Of a stretch of DNA of 36,063 nt, positions 18,485 through 25,898 are shown piece by piece (positions within the stretch are counted from its first letter, which is position 1; each line of letters opens with the position of its first letter). The position numbers and the translations under genes were made by a program. Source of the DNA: Aquimarina algiphila (GTDB lineage Bacteria > Bacteroidota > Bacteroidia > Flavobacteriales > Flavobacteriaceae). The notes under the pieces were generated by a model. That model made no database searches and had not been told where the DNA came from. It was given only the letters and a program-made list of their open reading frames with translations. The DNA lies in assembly GCF_007489275.1 (NCBI RefSeq), contig NZ_VLNR01000094.1:1-36063 (forward strand). Direction: 5' to 3'.

Positions 18485-19414
18485 ATGATATTATCAAAAA
18501 TTATATGGAATCCTGTTGAAGGAATAGATCTCGGCTTTTTTGTTATTCGTTTTTACAGTTTAATGTTCGTAATTGCCTTCTCATTAGGTTGGTTCCTGAT
18601 GAAAAAAATCTATATCCGCGAAAGTATTTCAATAGAAAAATTAGATTCTATATTTATCTATGCGGTCATAGCGACACTACTTGGAGCGCGTTTAGGACAT
18701 GTATTCTTTTATGATTGGGATCATTATAAAAATAATCTTTTAGAAATTCTTTTACCTTTTAGATTTAGACCAGAGTTTGAGTTTACAGGTTTTCAAGGTT
18801 TAGCAAGTCATGGTGCAGCAATCGGGATGATTATTGCAATGTATTATTATTCTAAAAATGTAATTCAAAAGCATATCCTTTGGGTATTAGACAGAATAGT
18901 AATCCCTGTGGCTTTTGGAGCTATATTTGTTCGTTTAGGAAACTTTTTTAATTCAGAAATTATTGGCAAAGCATCTGGTGATTCTGCTTTTGGAGTAAAG
19001 TTTGTTCGAGATGGAGTGAGTAAAGCCCAAGTAATACAGGAAACGGGGATACAGAATGTAAATGAAGCCTATTCTGCATTAGTCAATAACCCCAAATTTT
19101 CAAGCTTGCTGGATACCATACCTTATCGTCATCCAGCACAACTATATGAAGCTTTTGGCTATGTATTTGTTGCAATTATTCTTTGGGTGATTTATTGGAA
19201 AACAGATAAACGAAATAATAAAGGTTTTCTGTTTGGAGCATTTTTAGTTTTGCTCTGGACAGTACGCTTTCTCGTAGAATTTGTTAAGAAAAGTCAAGGA
19301 GGGTTTGAGGATGCCTTAGGAGAATCTTTATCTACAGGACAATGGCTAAGTATACCTTTTATCCTAGCTGGTCTATATTTCATAATACGATCAGGAAAAA
19401 AAGCTTCTACATAA
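18485..19414 (+). CDS. lgt: Prolipoprotein diacylglyceryl transferase
   Basis: Lgt moves diacylglycerol from phosphatidylglycerol to the lipobox cysteine of prolipoproteins in the inner membrane. Several membrane helices are visible, with family motifs 'HGAAIGM', 'DRIVIPVAFGAIFVRLGNFFNSEIIGK' (the Lgt signature) and 'HPAQLYEA'. The length of 309 aa is normal. It is the last clear housekeeping gene before the integrase. Confidence 0.96.
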   Translation: MILSKIIWNPVEGIDLGFFVIRFYSLMFVIAFSLGWFLMKKIYIRESISIEKLDSIFIYAVIATLLGARLGHVFFYDWDHYKNNLLEILLPFRFRPEFEFTGFQGLASHGAAIGMIIAMYYYSKNVIQKHILWVLDRIVIPVAFGAIFVRLGNFFNSEIIGKASGDSAFGVKFVRDGVSKAQVIQETGIQNVNEAYSALVNNPKFSSLLDTIPYRHPAQLYEAFGYVFVAIILWVIYWKTDKRNNKGFLFGAFLVLLWTVRFLVEFVKKSQGGFEDALGESLSTGQWLSIPFILAGLYFIIRSGKKAST

Positions 19415-19485
19415 AACACTATTGCCCTCGCAGGTTTTTAAATTCTAATAGGTAGGTACATCAAGTAACGCTAAGAAACATAAAT

Positions 19486-19530
19486 CACTAATAATCATCG
19501 CTATTAGTAATTTTACATTGTTTATTAGTG
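19486..19530. repeat. Short inverted repeat between lgt and the integrase
   Basis: CACTAATAA at 19486-19494 is matched by its reverse complement TTATTAGTG at 19522-19530, with a further CTATTAGTAA between. Its position just upstream of a tyrosine integrase makes an integrase arm site or attachment region possible. The far end of the element is not in view, so no att duplication can be shown. Confidence 0.4.
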
Positions 19531-19560
19531 TTGCTTAAAATCATTTAAAACCTTCAAATA

Positions 19561-19580
19561 GTTTAACCTATGTTTAACCT
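19561..19580 (+). repeat. Two direct repeats GTTTAACCT upstream of the integrase gene
   Basis: GTTTAACCT occurs at 19561-19569 and 19572-19580, 11 bases apart (one helical turn), 40-60 bases before the integrase ATG. This is suitable for a binding site of a regulator or the integrase itself. The function is inferred from placement only. Confidence 0.4.
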
Positions 19581-19618
19581 TATTGATTATATTTGTCTTG
19601 AATACAAATAGTTATCAC

Positions 19619-20830
19619 ATGGCTTCAGTTAAAATTTTATTATATAAAAGTAAACAAAATTCTAAAGGGCAGCATCCAATAGCTTTACGGATTACTAAAG
19701 ATCGTATTCCAAAGTATAAATTCTTGGAATACATAAAGCTTAAAGATTGGAATGAAGAAAAAAGGGAAGTAAGACAATCTCATCATAGCTACAAACGGTT
19801 AAATAACCTTATTGATAATGAATATGTACGTGCAAAGAATTTAATCCTTGACTTCGAAGCTAAAGGTAAAAAGTTTACTGCTGGTCAATTGATGACAATT
19901 TTAAAAGGGAATCGAGATTCAATGACTTTTTCAAAATTGGCCGAAGAATATCTTAAAGAAAAAGAGTTATCCAACAAACGGGGTTATTCTTCAGATGTAA
20001 GCAGAGTAGAAAAGTTTAAAAATTTCCTGAATGGAGATGATATTCATTTTGAAAATATTACAGAAGCTTTGCTCAAGAGATATGAGGTATATATGAAAGC
20101 AAACGGTCTCAAATCCAAAACTTCAAGAGCAAATTGCTTATCAGTAGTAAGAACTATATTTAATAAAGCCATTACTGAAGGTATTGTAGATGCAGAATAT
20201 TATCCTTTTGGAAAACGTAAGCTGAAGGTGAAGCCTGGTAAGACTTTAAAAATAGGATTGGATAAAGAGGAAATAAAGAAGATCGAAACTCTAGAATTAG
20301 AAGAAGGCTCAACTACATGGCATACCAGAAATGTATTTCTTTTTTCCTTTTATCTGGCGGGAATCCGTATTAGTGATACGTTGCACTTAAAGTGGAACGA
20401 TATTCAAAGTGGGAGATTGTATTATCAGATGGGCAAAAACGAAAAACCAGATTCACTAGAACTTCCTGAAAAAGCACTACGTATATTATCTCGCTATGAA
20501 AAATATAAAATGAACACTAATGATTTTGTGTTCCCTGAGTTAAAAAAAGCAAACCTAAAAGACCCTAGAGATATTGAGCGAAAAATAAATGCTGCAGCAA
20601 CAAAATTTAATGTACATCTAAAAAAGATCGCTGAAAAGGCTGAAATAAATAAGAAAATCACAAACCATATTTCTAGACATAGTTTTGGGAATATTGCAGG
20701 ATCCAATATTCCTGTACAAATGCTACAAAAATTATACAGGCATTCTCATTTAAGCACAACTATTGGATATCAGTCTAATTTTGATCATACAAAAACTGAT
20801 GAAGCCTTAAACAATGTACTGGATTTTTGA
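19619..20830 (+). CDS. Tyrosine-type site-specific integrase (Bacteroidota mobile-element type)
   Basis: The product is a phage/ICE-type tyrosine recombinase of 403 aa. It has the N-terminal arm-binding region of Bacteroidota integrases ('ASVKILLYKSKQNSKGQHPIALRIT'), a SAM-like core-binding domain (about 105-205) and a catalytic domain with Arg in 'AGIRISDTLHL', His-x2-Arg in 'HISRHSFG', a His in 'LYRHSHLSTT' and the Tyr in 'TIGYQS'. A TTG upstream (19583) keeps the frame open, but the ATG at 19619 matches the usual N-terminus. It is not an IntI-type integron integrase as far as can be judged. The first array repeat begins at its stop codon, so it may mark the left end of the element. Confidence 0.93.
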   Translation: MASVKILLYKSKQNSKGQHPIALRITKDRIPKYKFLEYIKLKDWNEEKREVRQSHHSYKRLNNLIDNEYVRAKNLILDFEAKGKKFTAGQLMTILKGNRDSMTFSKLAEEYLKEKELSNKRGYSSDVSRVEKFKNFLNGDDIHFENITEALLKRYEVYMKANGLKSKTSRANCLSVVRTIFNKAITEGIVDAEYYPFGKRKLKVKPGKTLKIGLDKEEIKKIETLELEEGSTTWHTRNVFLFSFYLAGIRISDTLHLKWNDIQSGRLYYQMGKNEKPDSLELPEKALRILSRYEKYKMNTNDFVFPELKKANLKDPRDIERKINAAATKFNVHLKKIAEKAEINKKITNHISRHSFGNIAGSNIPVQMLQKLYRHSHLSTTIGYQSNFDHTKTDEALNNVLDF

Positions 20831-20850
20831 TCGTTTATTTAGACTTTTAA
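20831..20850 (-). repeat. Array repeat copy, left-most
   Basis: Plus-strand TCGTTTATTTAGACTTTTAA begins one base after the integrase stop codon. It is the GTCTAA variant, also seen at 26452, and supplies the stop of the antitoxin-like remnant. Confidence 0.75.
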
Positions 20851-20982
20851 TAGTTCTTCAAGGAGCTTATTTTGCTTTTTTTACATAGCAAGAGAAAAAG
20901 CCTCGTAAGTTGTTAATCCGTAATAATTCTTAAATTCTTTTGCTCTTTCATTCAATTCAATATCTATATGAATACTACTCAT
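20839..20982 (-). pseudogene. Broken ribbon-helix-helix antitoxin-like gene (in-frame stop)
   Basis: From the ATG at 20982 the frame reads MSSIHIDIELNERAKEFKNY… to a TAA at 20881-20883 (33 codons), then continues in the same frame for 13 more codons (KKQNKLLEELLKV) to a second TAA inside the array repeat. Read through, it gives about 47 residues resembling a RelB/DinJ-type ribbon-helix-helix antitoxin ('ELNERAKEF…YGLTTYEAFSLAM…LLEELLK'). A nonsense mutation is the simplest explanation; a genuine 33-aa product is possible. No toxin gene is next to it. Confidence 0.5.
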
Positions 20983-21268
20983 AATTGACCCATATACTAG
21001 ATTTATCAATTTTAGGAGCAAAAAAATAAATATTAGAATCTTCGATAAACTATAGTAAAGACTATAATAACTATAAATGCATGAAACTCTAAGTTGATGG
21101 AACGTGTAGCATATATATGCCGGGATTTTGATGGACTTTGTTGACCATGGTAAAGTTGAATCCAGAAAAATTGATACTAATCAACTCTTAAAAATAGTCG
21201 CCAAGTAAAAGTATTTATCTCTTTCTAAAACAAAATGGTCGGCAAATACCAGATACGCAAGTATGCTA
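20983..21268. other. Non-coding gap, possibly with a gene remnant
   Basis: No complete gene is seen. A short plus-strand open stretch from ATG 21131 to TAA 21208 (25 codons, MDFVDHGKVESRKIDTNQLL…) could be the tail of a decayed gene but matches nothing I recognise. Confidence 0.4.
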
Positions 21269-22906
21269 TTAACTACCATTATGTTTATTGTAAGGTTGGG
21301 TACTTTGGTCAAGTGTATCCACTTTTTTATAATCGTATTCATCGTTTTCATCCAAAAGATGTTCAAAATCAAGTATTTTTTTGGCTTGATTAACAATGTA
21401 TTCATATTCCTCTAAATAACTATATGAACGGTTACTGTTTTTCCGAATGAATAATTCATTTTTCATCTTTTCCAATATCCTATTTGGTGTCATCAACGTA
21501 TCCTTTAATACATATACTTTTTCATGATTATACGTGGACACTTTTCTTAATAAATGCGGTTTGTAAATTTCAAAATATGTTGATTCCTCTTCTTTCTTTG
21601 GTAGCTCCCATAAAAGGTAACGGTGAAAATTAAAATTATAAGGATTCTTGATCATTGGTAATGTGCTTTTATCTATGGCCACTTCAACGAAAAAAGAATT
21701 GGAAAAAACGAGGCAATTATCATTTGCTGAATTAGTATAATCACCCTGCTGATCCTTTGATGAGTCTAATCTTTTAAAATTGTTTGGATCAAAAGGAGCA
21801 GATGATTCTGTCTGTTCCCAATTCACGTTTAATCCTACAGAAAAAGAATCAGCAAAGGTCATTTTACCTACAATACAATTCTCTAATTCAATCTCAAACG
21901 AATACGTATTGTGCATAAAAAGGTTATCTACAAAAGAATTTTTAATTGATAAATCTTCTAAATTGATATTTGAAAACCGTAATCGCTCAATATAGCTATT
22001 TCTTAACCAGACATCTCTTAAATCATTGATATTCAAAAACTCTACGGAATTCAAATAACATTGATCCAAAATTAAAGTATTTAAATTTCCTCCTTTAAAT
22101 ACTACTTTTTTAAAAATTGAATGACTGAAATCTACTCTTTCAAATGGGATATTTTCAATTTTAATATCATTTAATTCTAAGTACTTAAAATTGCCTTTAT
22201 TAAAAATTTTAATATATGTATAATCCCCGAGATTTGAATTTATCAGGTTTACAAATAAATGTGATCGTTCAGGGCTTATTAAAGGGGTTAAGGAATCATT
22301 GGAAAGATATCTATAAGGTTTAAGGCTTTTGGATAAAGAAACAATACGACCAATTAATTGTTCAGATAGATTTCTGTCTTTTTTAATGTCTGAATTCTTT
22401 AATTCTTGATCAATTGCATCCATCACATTCGCAAAAAGAAAGACCAAAGATGACCTTCTACCTGCCTCTTGTAAATATATTTCTTGATCTAACCTCTTGT
22501 TTTGATACTTTATGAGTTTATTCTGGTTGCTTATCAAAATATTCTGATTATCAATCTTATCATTCTGAATTGTTAAAAAAAAGGTTTGTAACCCTAATAA
22601 AATTGATGGGATCAATGTTACAAAAGCTCCAAAAAATCCTATTCTTGTAAGTCTCCAAATTAGATGAGAACTTATATTTGATAAAGTTTCAGACGATATG
22701 TTTTTTGTTTCATGATATTCGTCAAATCCATGTTTGATAGATTTTTTTAAATCTACACCAATAAAAACTCCGAAAACTTTTTTAACAACCCAAAACACAC
22801 TATTTTTTTTGATCCTATTGGATTTTTCTAATGCTTGAATCTTTGCATTTAGCCTTTTATTCTCTGCTCTTAGTTCTTTGTTGTCTTGTTCTTCTTTCGT
22901 ATTCAT
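21269..22906 (-). CDS. Membrane protein with coiled coil and pentapeptide-repeat-like region
   Basis: The N-terminus is a short charged coiled coil (residues 5-32). A membrane helix lies around residues 88-112 (IGFFGAFVTLIPSILLGLQTFF), with a further Asn/Gln-rich heptad stretch after it (DNQNILISNQNKLIKYQNKRL). The middle (about 245-360) contains five-residue periodicity of pentapeptide-repeat type: 'IENIPFERVDFSHSIFKKVVFKGGNL…LRFSNINLEDLSIKNSF'. The C-terminal third is unrecognised. At 545 aa it is by far the longest gene in the array region. It lies about 200 bases beyond the last repeat at 23105, so it may or may not be an array unit. Membrane-tethered pentapeptide-repeat proteins occur in some defence contexts, but nothing here proves that role. 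Confidence 0.7.
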   Translation of the reverse strand: MNTKEEQDNKELRAENKRLNAKIQALEKSNRIKKNSVFWVVKKVFGVFIGVDLKKSIKHGFDEYHETKNISSETLSNISSHLIWRLTRIGFFGAFVTLIPSILLGLQTFFLTIQNDKIDNQNILISNQNKLIKYQNKRLDQEIYLQEAGRRSSLVFLFANVMDAIDQELKNSDIKKDRNLSEQLIGRIVSLSKSLKPYRYLSNDSLTPLISPERSHLFVNLINSNLGDYTYIKIFNKGNFKYLELNDIKIENIPFERVDFSHSIFKKVVFKGGNLNTLILDQCYLNSVEFLNINDLRDVWLRNSYIERLRFSNINLEDLSIKNSFVDNLFMHNTYSFEIELENCIVGKMTFADSFSVGLNVNWEQTESSAPFDPNNFKRLDSSKDQQGDYTNSANDNCLVFSNSFFVEVAIDKSTLPMIKNPYNFNFHRYLLWELPKKEEESTYFEIYKPHLLRKVSTYNHEKVYVLKDTLMTPNRILEKMKNELFIRKNSNRSYSYLEEYEYIVNQAKKILDFEHLLDENDEYDYKKVDTLDQSTQPYNKHNGS

Positions 22907-23104
22907 TATCAGAATAATTTGTGTGGTTAGTATGCACCCTAATATTGTGTATTCCTATAAGGTAATGAAAGGAAGAATGACGTTAGTGGATACGTTAGGG
23001 GTGTAGATAATTTTTCCCTTTAAATATAATACAAAAAGCGTGAATACTAATAATGATGTTTTGTATGACACATCTATGATAGCGTTCTAATTTCAATTTA
23101 AAGA

Positions 23105-23123
23105 ATCGTTTTATTGAACTTTA
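23105..23123 (-). repeat. Array repeat copy
   Basis: Plus-strand ATCGTTTTATTGAACTTTA lies immediately downstream of the secreted-protein gene's TAA (minus strand). No ATG follows at once: the CGAT end is kept although the next bases are TCTT, showing that CGAT belongs to the repeat and not to a start codon. Confidence 0.85.
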
Positions 23124-23124
23124 C

Positions 23125-23517
23125 TTATTTATCTTTCCAATTTGGAATTTCTAATTTTGAGCCTAACCAATCTCCTTTTTCATAATTAGGATCAAAACAT
23201 TTAAAATCAACTGTTATCTCTTTAGATCTTCCTTTAATTTTAACAATTAAATTTCCTTTATAACTTCCCCATCCTTTATGCTCTATGAGTTGGAATAAAA
23301 CTGTTACTTCTTTTCCAGAAATATCTTTTTTCTCACAACTTTTTTTTATCCGGCCTTCTGCTCCAGTCAAATTAGGTTTAAAAGTTCTCCAAAACTTATC
23401 GTACATCTTTGGGTAATAAAACTTCTTCTCATTAACCGTCCTATCAAGACTATAACTACCTTGACTATATGTAATTGTGAAAGCCAAAAAAATAAAGAGT
23501 TTTATTGCTTTCCTCAT
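23125..23517 (-). CDS. Small secreted protein of unknown function
   Basis: The frame is open further upstream, but the ATG at 23515-23517 sits directly at the end of an array repeat and starts a clean signal peptide (MRKAIKLFIFLAFTITYSQG), so the product is 130 aa. The mature part contains 'RTFKPNLTGAEGRIKKSCEKKDISGKEV' and 'HKGWGSYKGNLIVKIKGRSKEITVDFKCFDPNYEKGDW', with two cysteines that could form a disulfide. No family is recognised. It follows the DUF1508 and caspase-like genes on the same strand. Confidence 0.75.
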   Translation of the reverse strand: MRKAIKLFIFLAFTITYSQGSYSLDRTVNEKKFYYPKMYDKFWRTFKPNLTGAEGRIKKSCEKKDISGKEVTVLFQLIEHKGWGSYKGNLIVKIKGRSKEITVDFKCFDPNYEKGDWLGSKLEIPNWKDK

Positions 23518-23534
23518 CGTTTTATTGAACTTTG
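23516..23534 (-). repeat. Array repeat copy providing a start codon
   Basis: Plus-strand ATCGTTTTATTGAACTTTG. Its CGAT plus the following G forms the ATG of the secreted-protein gene. The preceding gene stops about 20 bases upstream. Confidence 0.85.
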
Positions 23535-23554
23535 ATTGAATATTGATTCCATAA

Positions 23555-23887
23555 TTATAGATACGCAGTAGGTGCATCTTTAGCAATCTTTTTTATTATT
23601 TCAACGCGATTTTTACATGCTTCGACAGAGGTATATGTACTACTGGTTCCAACAATCTGGCCATTTGAAGCAATTAGATTAAAGTAATGTTTACCATTTG
23701 CAGAAATTTTTATTCTAAATCTATCATCCTTTTGAGAATTATACTTTACGGATGCAATTCCATTTTCACATGCTGCCTTAGTACGATATCCTTCACTAGA
23801 CAAGAGTATTTCTTTATTATTTCCGATTAATCTAAAATAATATGAATCACGTTCTCTCCAATTAAATAATTGAAATATTCCGTCCAT
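23555..23887 (-). CDS. DUF1508 (YegP-like) protein with two repeats
   Basis: Two copies of the ~45-residue DUF1508 unit are visible: 'YYFRLIGNNKEILLSSEGYRTKAACENGIASVKYNS' (about 16-51) and 'HYFNLIASNGQIVGTSSTYTSVEACKNRVEIIKKIAKDAPT' (about 67-107). YegP-type proteins are small, of unknown function and widespread. The start lies ten bases after the caspase-like gene's stop with no repeat between them, so those two genes share one array unit. Confidence 0.85.
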   Translation of the reverse strand: MDGIFQLFNWRERDSYYFRLIGNNKEILLSSEGYRTKAACENGIASVKYNSQKDDRFRIKISANGKHYFNLIASNGQIVGTSSTYTSVEACKNRVEIIKKIAKDAPTAYL

Positions 23888-23897
23888 TTATCAGTAT

Positions 23898-24605
23898 TTA
23901 ATTTTGGTTTCCTTTAGTTGATTGTTCTTTTGCATCTTCTTCTGAATAAATAAGACCATCCTTGTCTTTTTCCATTACAATAATACCATCTAGATTTCCA
24001 TCTTGGTTAAAATCTACCGGTATTTTTTCAATCATTTGGACATGGAGCTGATAACCAGTTTCTGTAACTGTTTCAATCCTATCGAAACATTTAAATCTAA
24101 TGTCAGTAGCATTAAGTATTTTCTCAGTTGCAACCACAGGATCTATTCCCTGATATTCTTTGTTGAATAGAAAAATATTGAACCCTATTAACATTTGAGA
24201 ACTATCAAGAGAGATCCGCGGGCCACATATATACTCTATTTGATCACAAATGTAAAACATTTCGTAAGCCACCTTGTTTAATCCTCCTCTACAGCACGAC
24301 AACAGCAAAATGTTTTCTTCAGCCAAGCAAAATGAATTATAGATATGTTCGCCAAAATCTCTCCAAGTACTAGTATAGTCGACAACTTCATTGGTGAAGC
24401 CATCTTCATTTCCATGTGCACTTAGATATAACAAATCATACTTTATACCACTTCTTAATGCATCTTCAAGCTCTTTTCCATTATGTATCTTATAATTATA
24501 TACCTTAAAGTCATATAATTCTAACTGCTTGGAAATATTATCCGTCTCATATTCCTCTGCAGATGTAAGAAGAAATTTCAAGATTAAGGCGTTTTTAGAT
24601 GGCAT
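23898..24605 (-). CDS. Caspase/CHAT-like cysteine peptidase candidate
   Basis: The layout matches clan CD (caspase, CHAT) peptidases. A first strand is followed by 'YDLLYLSAHGNEDGF' with His64, then 'ENILLLSCCRGGLNKVAYEMF' with Cys104/Cys105 after a hydrophobic strand, giving the His-Cys dyad and spacing of the family. The C-terminal part carries 'DFNQDGNLDGIIV' (198-210), an Asp-rich calcium-loop-like sequence like that of FG-GAP or dockerin repeats. Enzyme activity and substrate are unknown. The gene shares an array unit with a DUF1508 gene. Caspase-like proteins are used as effectors in several bacterial immune systems, but no sensor is recognisable beside it. Confidence 0.65.
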   Translation of the reverse strand: MPSKNALILKFLLTSAEEYETDNISKQLELYDFKVYNYKIHNGKELEDALRSGIKYDLLYLSAHGNEDGFTNEVVDYTSTWRDFGEHIYNSFCLAEENILLLSCCRGGLNKVAYEMFYICDQIEYICGPRISLDSSQMLIGFNIFLFNKEYQGIDPVVATEKILNATDIRFKCFDRIETVTETGYQLHVQMIEKIPVDFNQDGNLDGIIVMEKDKDGLIYSEEDAKEQSTKGNQN

Positions 24606-24640
24606 AACAGTTTATTTAGAACTGAACTATATTTACATTT

Positions 24641-24660
24641 ATCGTTTTTTTAACTTTTAA
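24641..24660 (-). repeat. Degenerate array repeat copy
   Basis: Plus-strand ATCGTTTTTTTAACTTTTAA keeps both ends of the consensus but has lost the central ATTG. A second weak match (GTTTATTTAGAACTGA) lies at about 24610-24625, so this junction may be a decayed double copy. Confidence 0.55.
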
Positions 24661-24670
24661 ATCAATTTAC

Positions 24671-25228
24671 TTATCGAAATTCAATGTTGTTATGTATCCT
24701 ATCATAAACCTTTTCTCGATCATTAAAATCACAAGATCCTCTAAAAGTTTTATTTTTAATTAAGTCCATCGAAATATTATTATTATAGATATTAATACTT
24801 TCTGAAAAGACATTTATTGTTTTATTAGAAAATTGCTCTAGTTCAATTCCAGAGAAATCAGGTTCTACTAAAAAATTAGCCACCTCAAAAGGTCGTTCTG
24901 TTATTTTCTTATAATATTCAGTATCTGAAGATGAAAATAACAATTTATTTTTTAATCTTGCTTCAGGAAACTCCGTTTTTATCGCCTCTAAAATTATATG
25001 GTCAAGATCATCTTTAGGATAATCTTCTTGTCTGGGATACGTAGATAGATATTGAAAAGTACTTCCTTTTTTATTACCTTTTGTGAATTTATAATCCTTG
25101 GATAGTCCGCGTTCATATATAATAAAACCAGAAATGATACCTGTTCCATTACTATTGGAAGTAACTAATTCTACTTTTTTAATTACTTTCATTTGGTTTA
25201 CTGGTAAAATCTTAATTTCCTTCCTCAT
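24671..25228 (-). CDS. Hypothetical protein
   Basis: The product is a 185-aa soluble protein without signal peptide or membrane segment. It has mixed α/β composition with stretches such as 'GTGIISGFIIYERGLSKDYKFTKGNKKGSTFQYLS' and 'DDLDHIILEAIKTEFPEARLKNKLLFSSSD'. No family is recognised. The start ATG at 25228 lies about 18 bases beyond an array repeat. Confidence 0.7.
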   Translation of the reverse strand: MRKEIKILPVNQMKVIKKVELVTSNSNGTGIISGFIIYERGLSKDYKFTKGNKKGSTFQYLSTYPRQEDYPKDDLDHIILEAIKTEFPEARLKNKLLFSSSDTEYYKKITERPFEVANFLVEPDFSGIELEQFSNKTINVFSESINIYNNNISMDLIKNKTFRGSCDFNDREKVYDRIHNNIEFR

Positions 25229-25245
25229 TGGTTATTAGAGCTAAT

Positions 25246-25265
25246 AAGTTTTATTGAACTTTTAA
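25246..25265 (-). repeat. Array repeat copy overlapping a stop codon
   Basis: Plus-strand AAGTTTTATTGAACTTTTAA. The TAA of the DUF4160 gene lies inside it. The CGAT end is altered and the next gene's ATG is about 18 bases further on. Confidence 0.8.
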
Positions 25266-25594
25266 TTATTATTTTGATATTTGTTCCAGACCTTAGTCAT
25301 TACAATAATTGTTTTAGGATCATTATAAAAAGATTTTATTCGTCTTTTTTCTTTTCCACTAATTTCTCCACTTATATAATTACAATTTTCAATCTTGAAT
25401 TTGGCATTTACTTTTTTATCTCTTGATATCACATGGAAATGAGGAGGATTGTGATCGTTAGGATAAATTCTTATTTCCATATTATTTACTGTTCCAATCC
25501 TCTCTTTATCAATAATTACTTTTTCAATGGATTCTATTTTCTCATTAAAATAAGCATTGAGTATTGGAGTAAGTATTTTTTCAAAAATTTCCAT
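25262..25594 (-). CDS. DUF4160 domain protein
   Basis: The C-terminal half has the DUF4160 signature: 'MEIRIYPNDHNPPHFHVISRDKKVNAKFKIENC…GEISGKEKRRIKSFYNDPKTIIVMTKVWNKY', including the HNPPHFHV core. The function is unknown. Members are often encoded next to a DUF2442 protein, which is not seen here. The N-terminal ~45 residues (MEIFEKILTPILNAYFNEKIESIEKVI) look like an added helical segment. The ATG is formed by the array repeat's CGATG end. Confidence 0.85.
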   Translation of the reverse strand: MEIFEKILTPILNAYFNEKIESIEKVIIDKERIGTVNNMEIRIYPNDHNPPHFHVISRDKKVNAKFKIENCNYISGEISGKEKRRIKSFYNDPKTIIVMTKVWNKYQNNN

Positions 25595-25612
25595 CGTTTT
25601 ATTGAACTTTTA
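25593..25612 (-). repeat. Array repeat copy joining stop and start directly
   Basis: Plus-strand ATCGTTTTATTGAACTTTTA. The TAA of the 78-aa gene (25610-25612) and the ATG of the DUF4160 gene (25592-25594) lie at its two ends. This is the tightest example of the linker. Confidence 0.92.
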
Positions 25613-25846
25613 ATATTTTATCTCTATTAATTCTAAATCTTCATTTGCATCAAAAAAATACCATACGTAATATTTAGTATTAATATTATCTGGATCGTAA
25701 AGTATAAAACGTAATTCTCTGCCATAATAGGTTTTATTATTAATAACTAAAGCACTTTCTATTTTATCTATCTCAGACTTTCTTTTTAGAAGACCTTTGG
25801 ACTCCATTTCGATAATCTGTTTGTACTCTTCAAATTTATCTAACAT
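25610..25846 (-). CDS. Small hypothetical protein
   Basis: The 78-aa acidic soluble protein begins with a helix (LDKFEEYKQIIEMESKGLLKRKSEI), followed by β-rich sequence (YYGRELRFILYDPDN…YYVWYFFDANEDLELIEIKY). No family is recognised. It is flanked by two array repeats, so it is a single-gene unit. Confidence 0.7.
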   Translation of the reverse strand: MLDKFEEYKQIIEMESKGLLKRKSEIDKIESALVINNKTYYGRELRFILYDPDNINTKYYVWYFFDANEDLELIEIKY

Positions 25847-25878
25847 GTTATATATAATTTTCTCTTTTGGAACAACTA

Positions 25879-25897
25879 ATCGTTTTATTGAACTTTA
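25879..25897 (-). repeat. Array repeat copy
   Basis: Plus-strand ATCGTTTTATTGAACTTTA begins one base before the stop codon of the 184-aa gene and ends about 33 bases before the ATG of the next gene. Confidence 0.85.
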
Positions 25898-25898
25898 C

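Noticed and set aside
21131..21208. Plus-strand 25-codon frame as a small gene
   Set aside because: It has no recognisable family, no supporting context and random-like length; mentioned only as a possible remnant.
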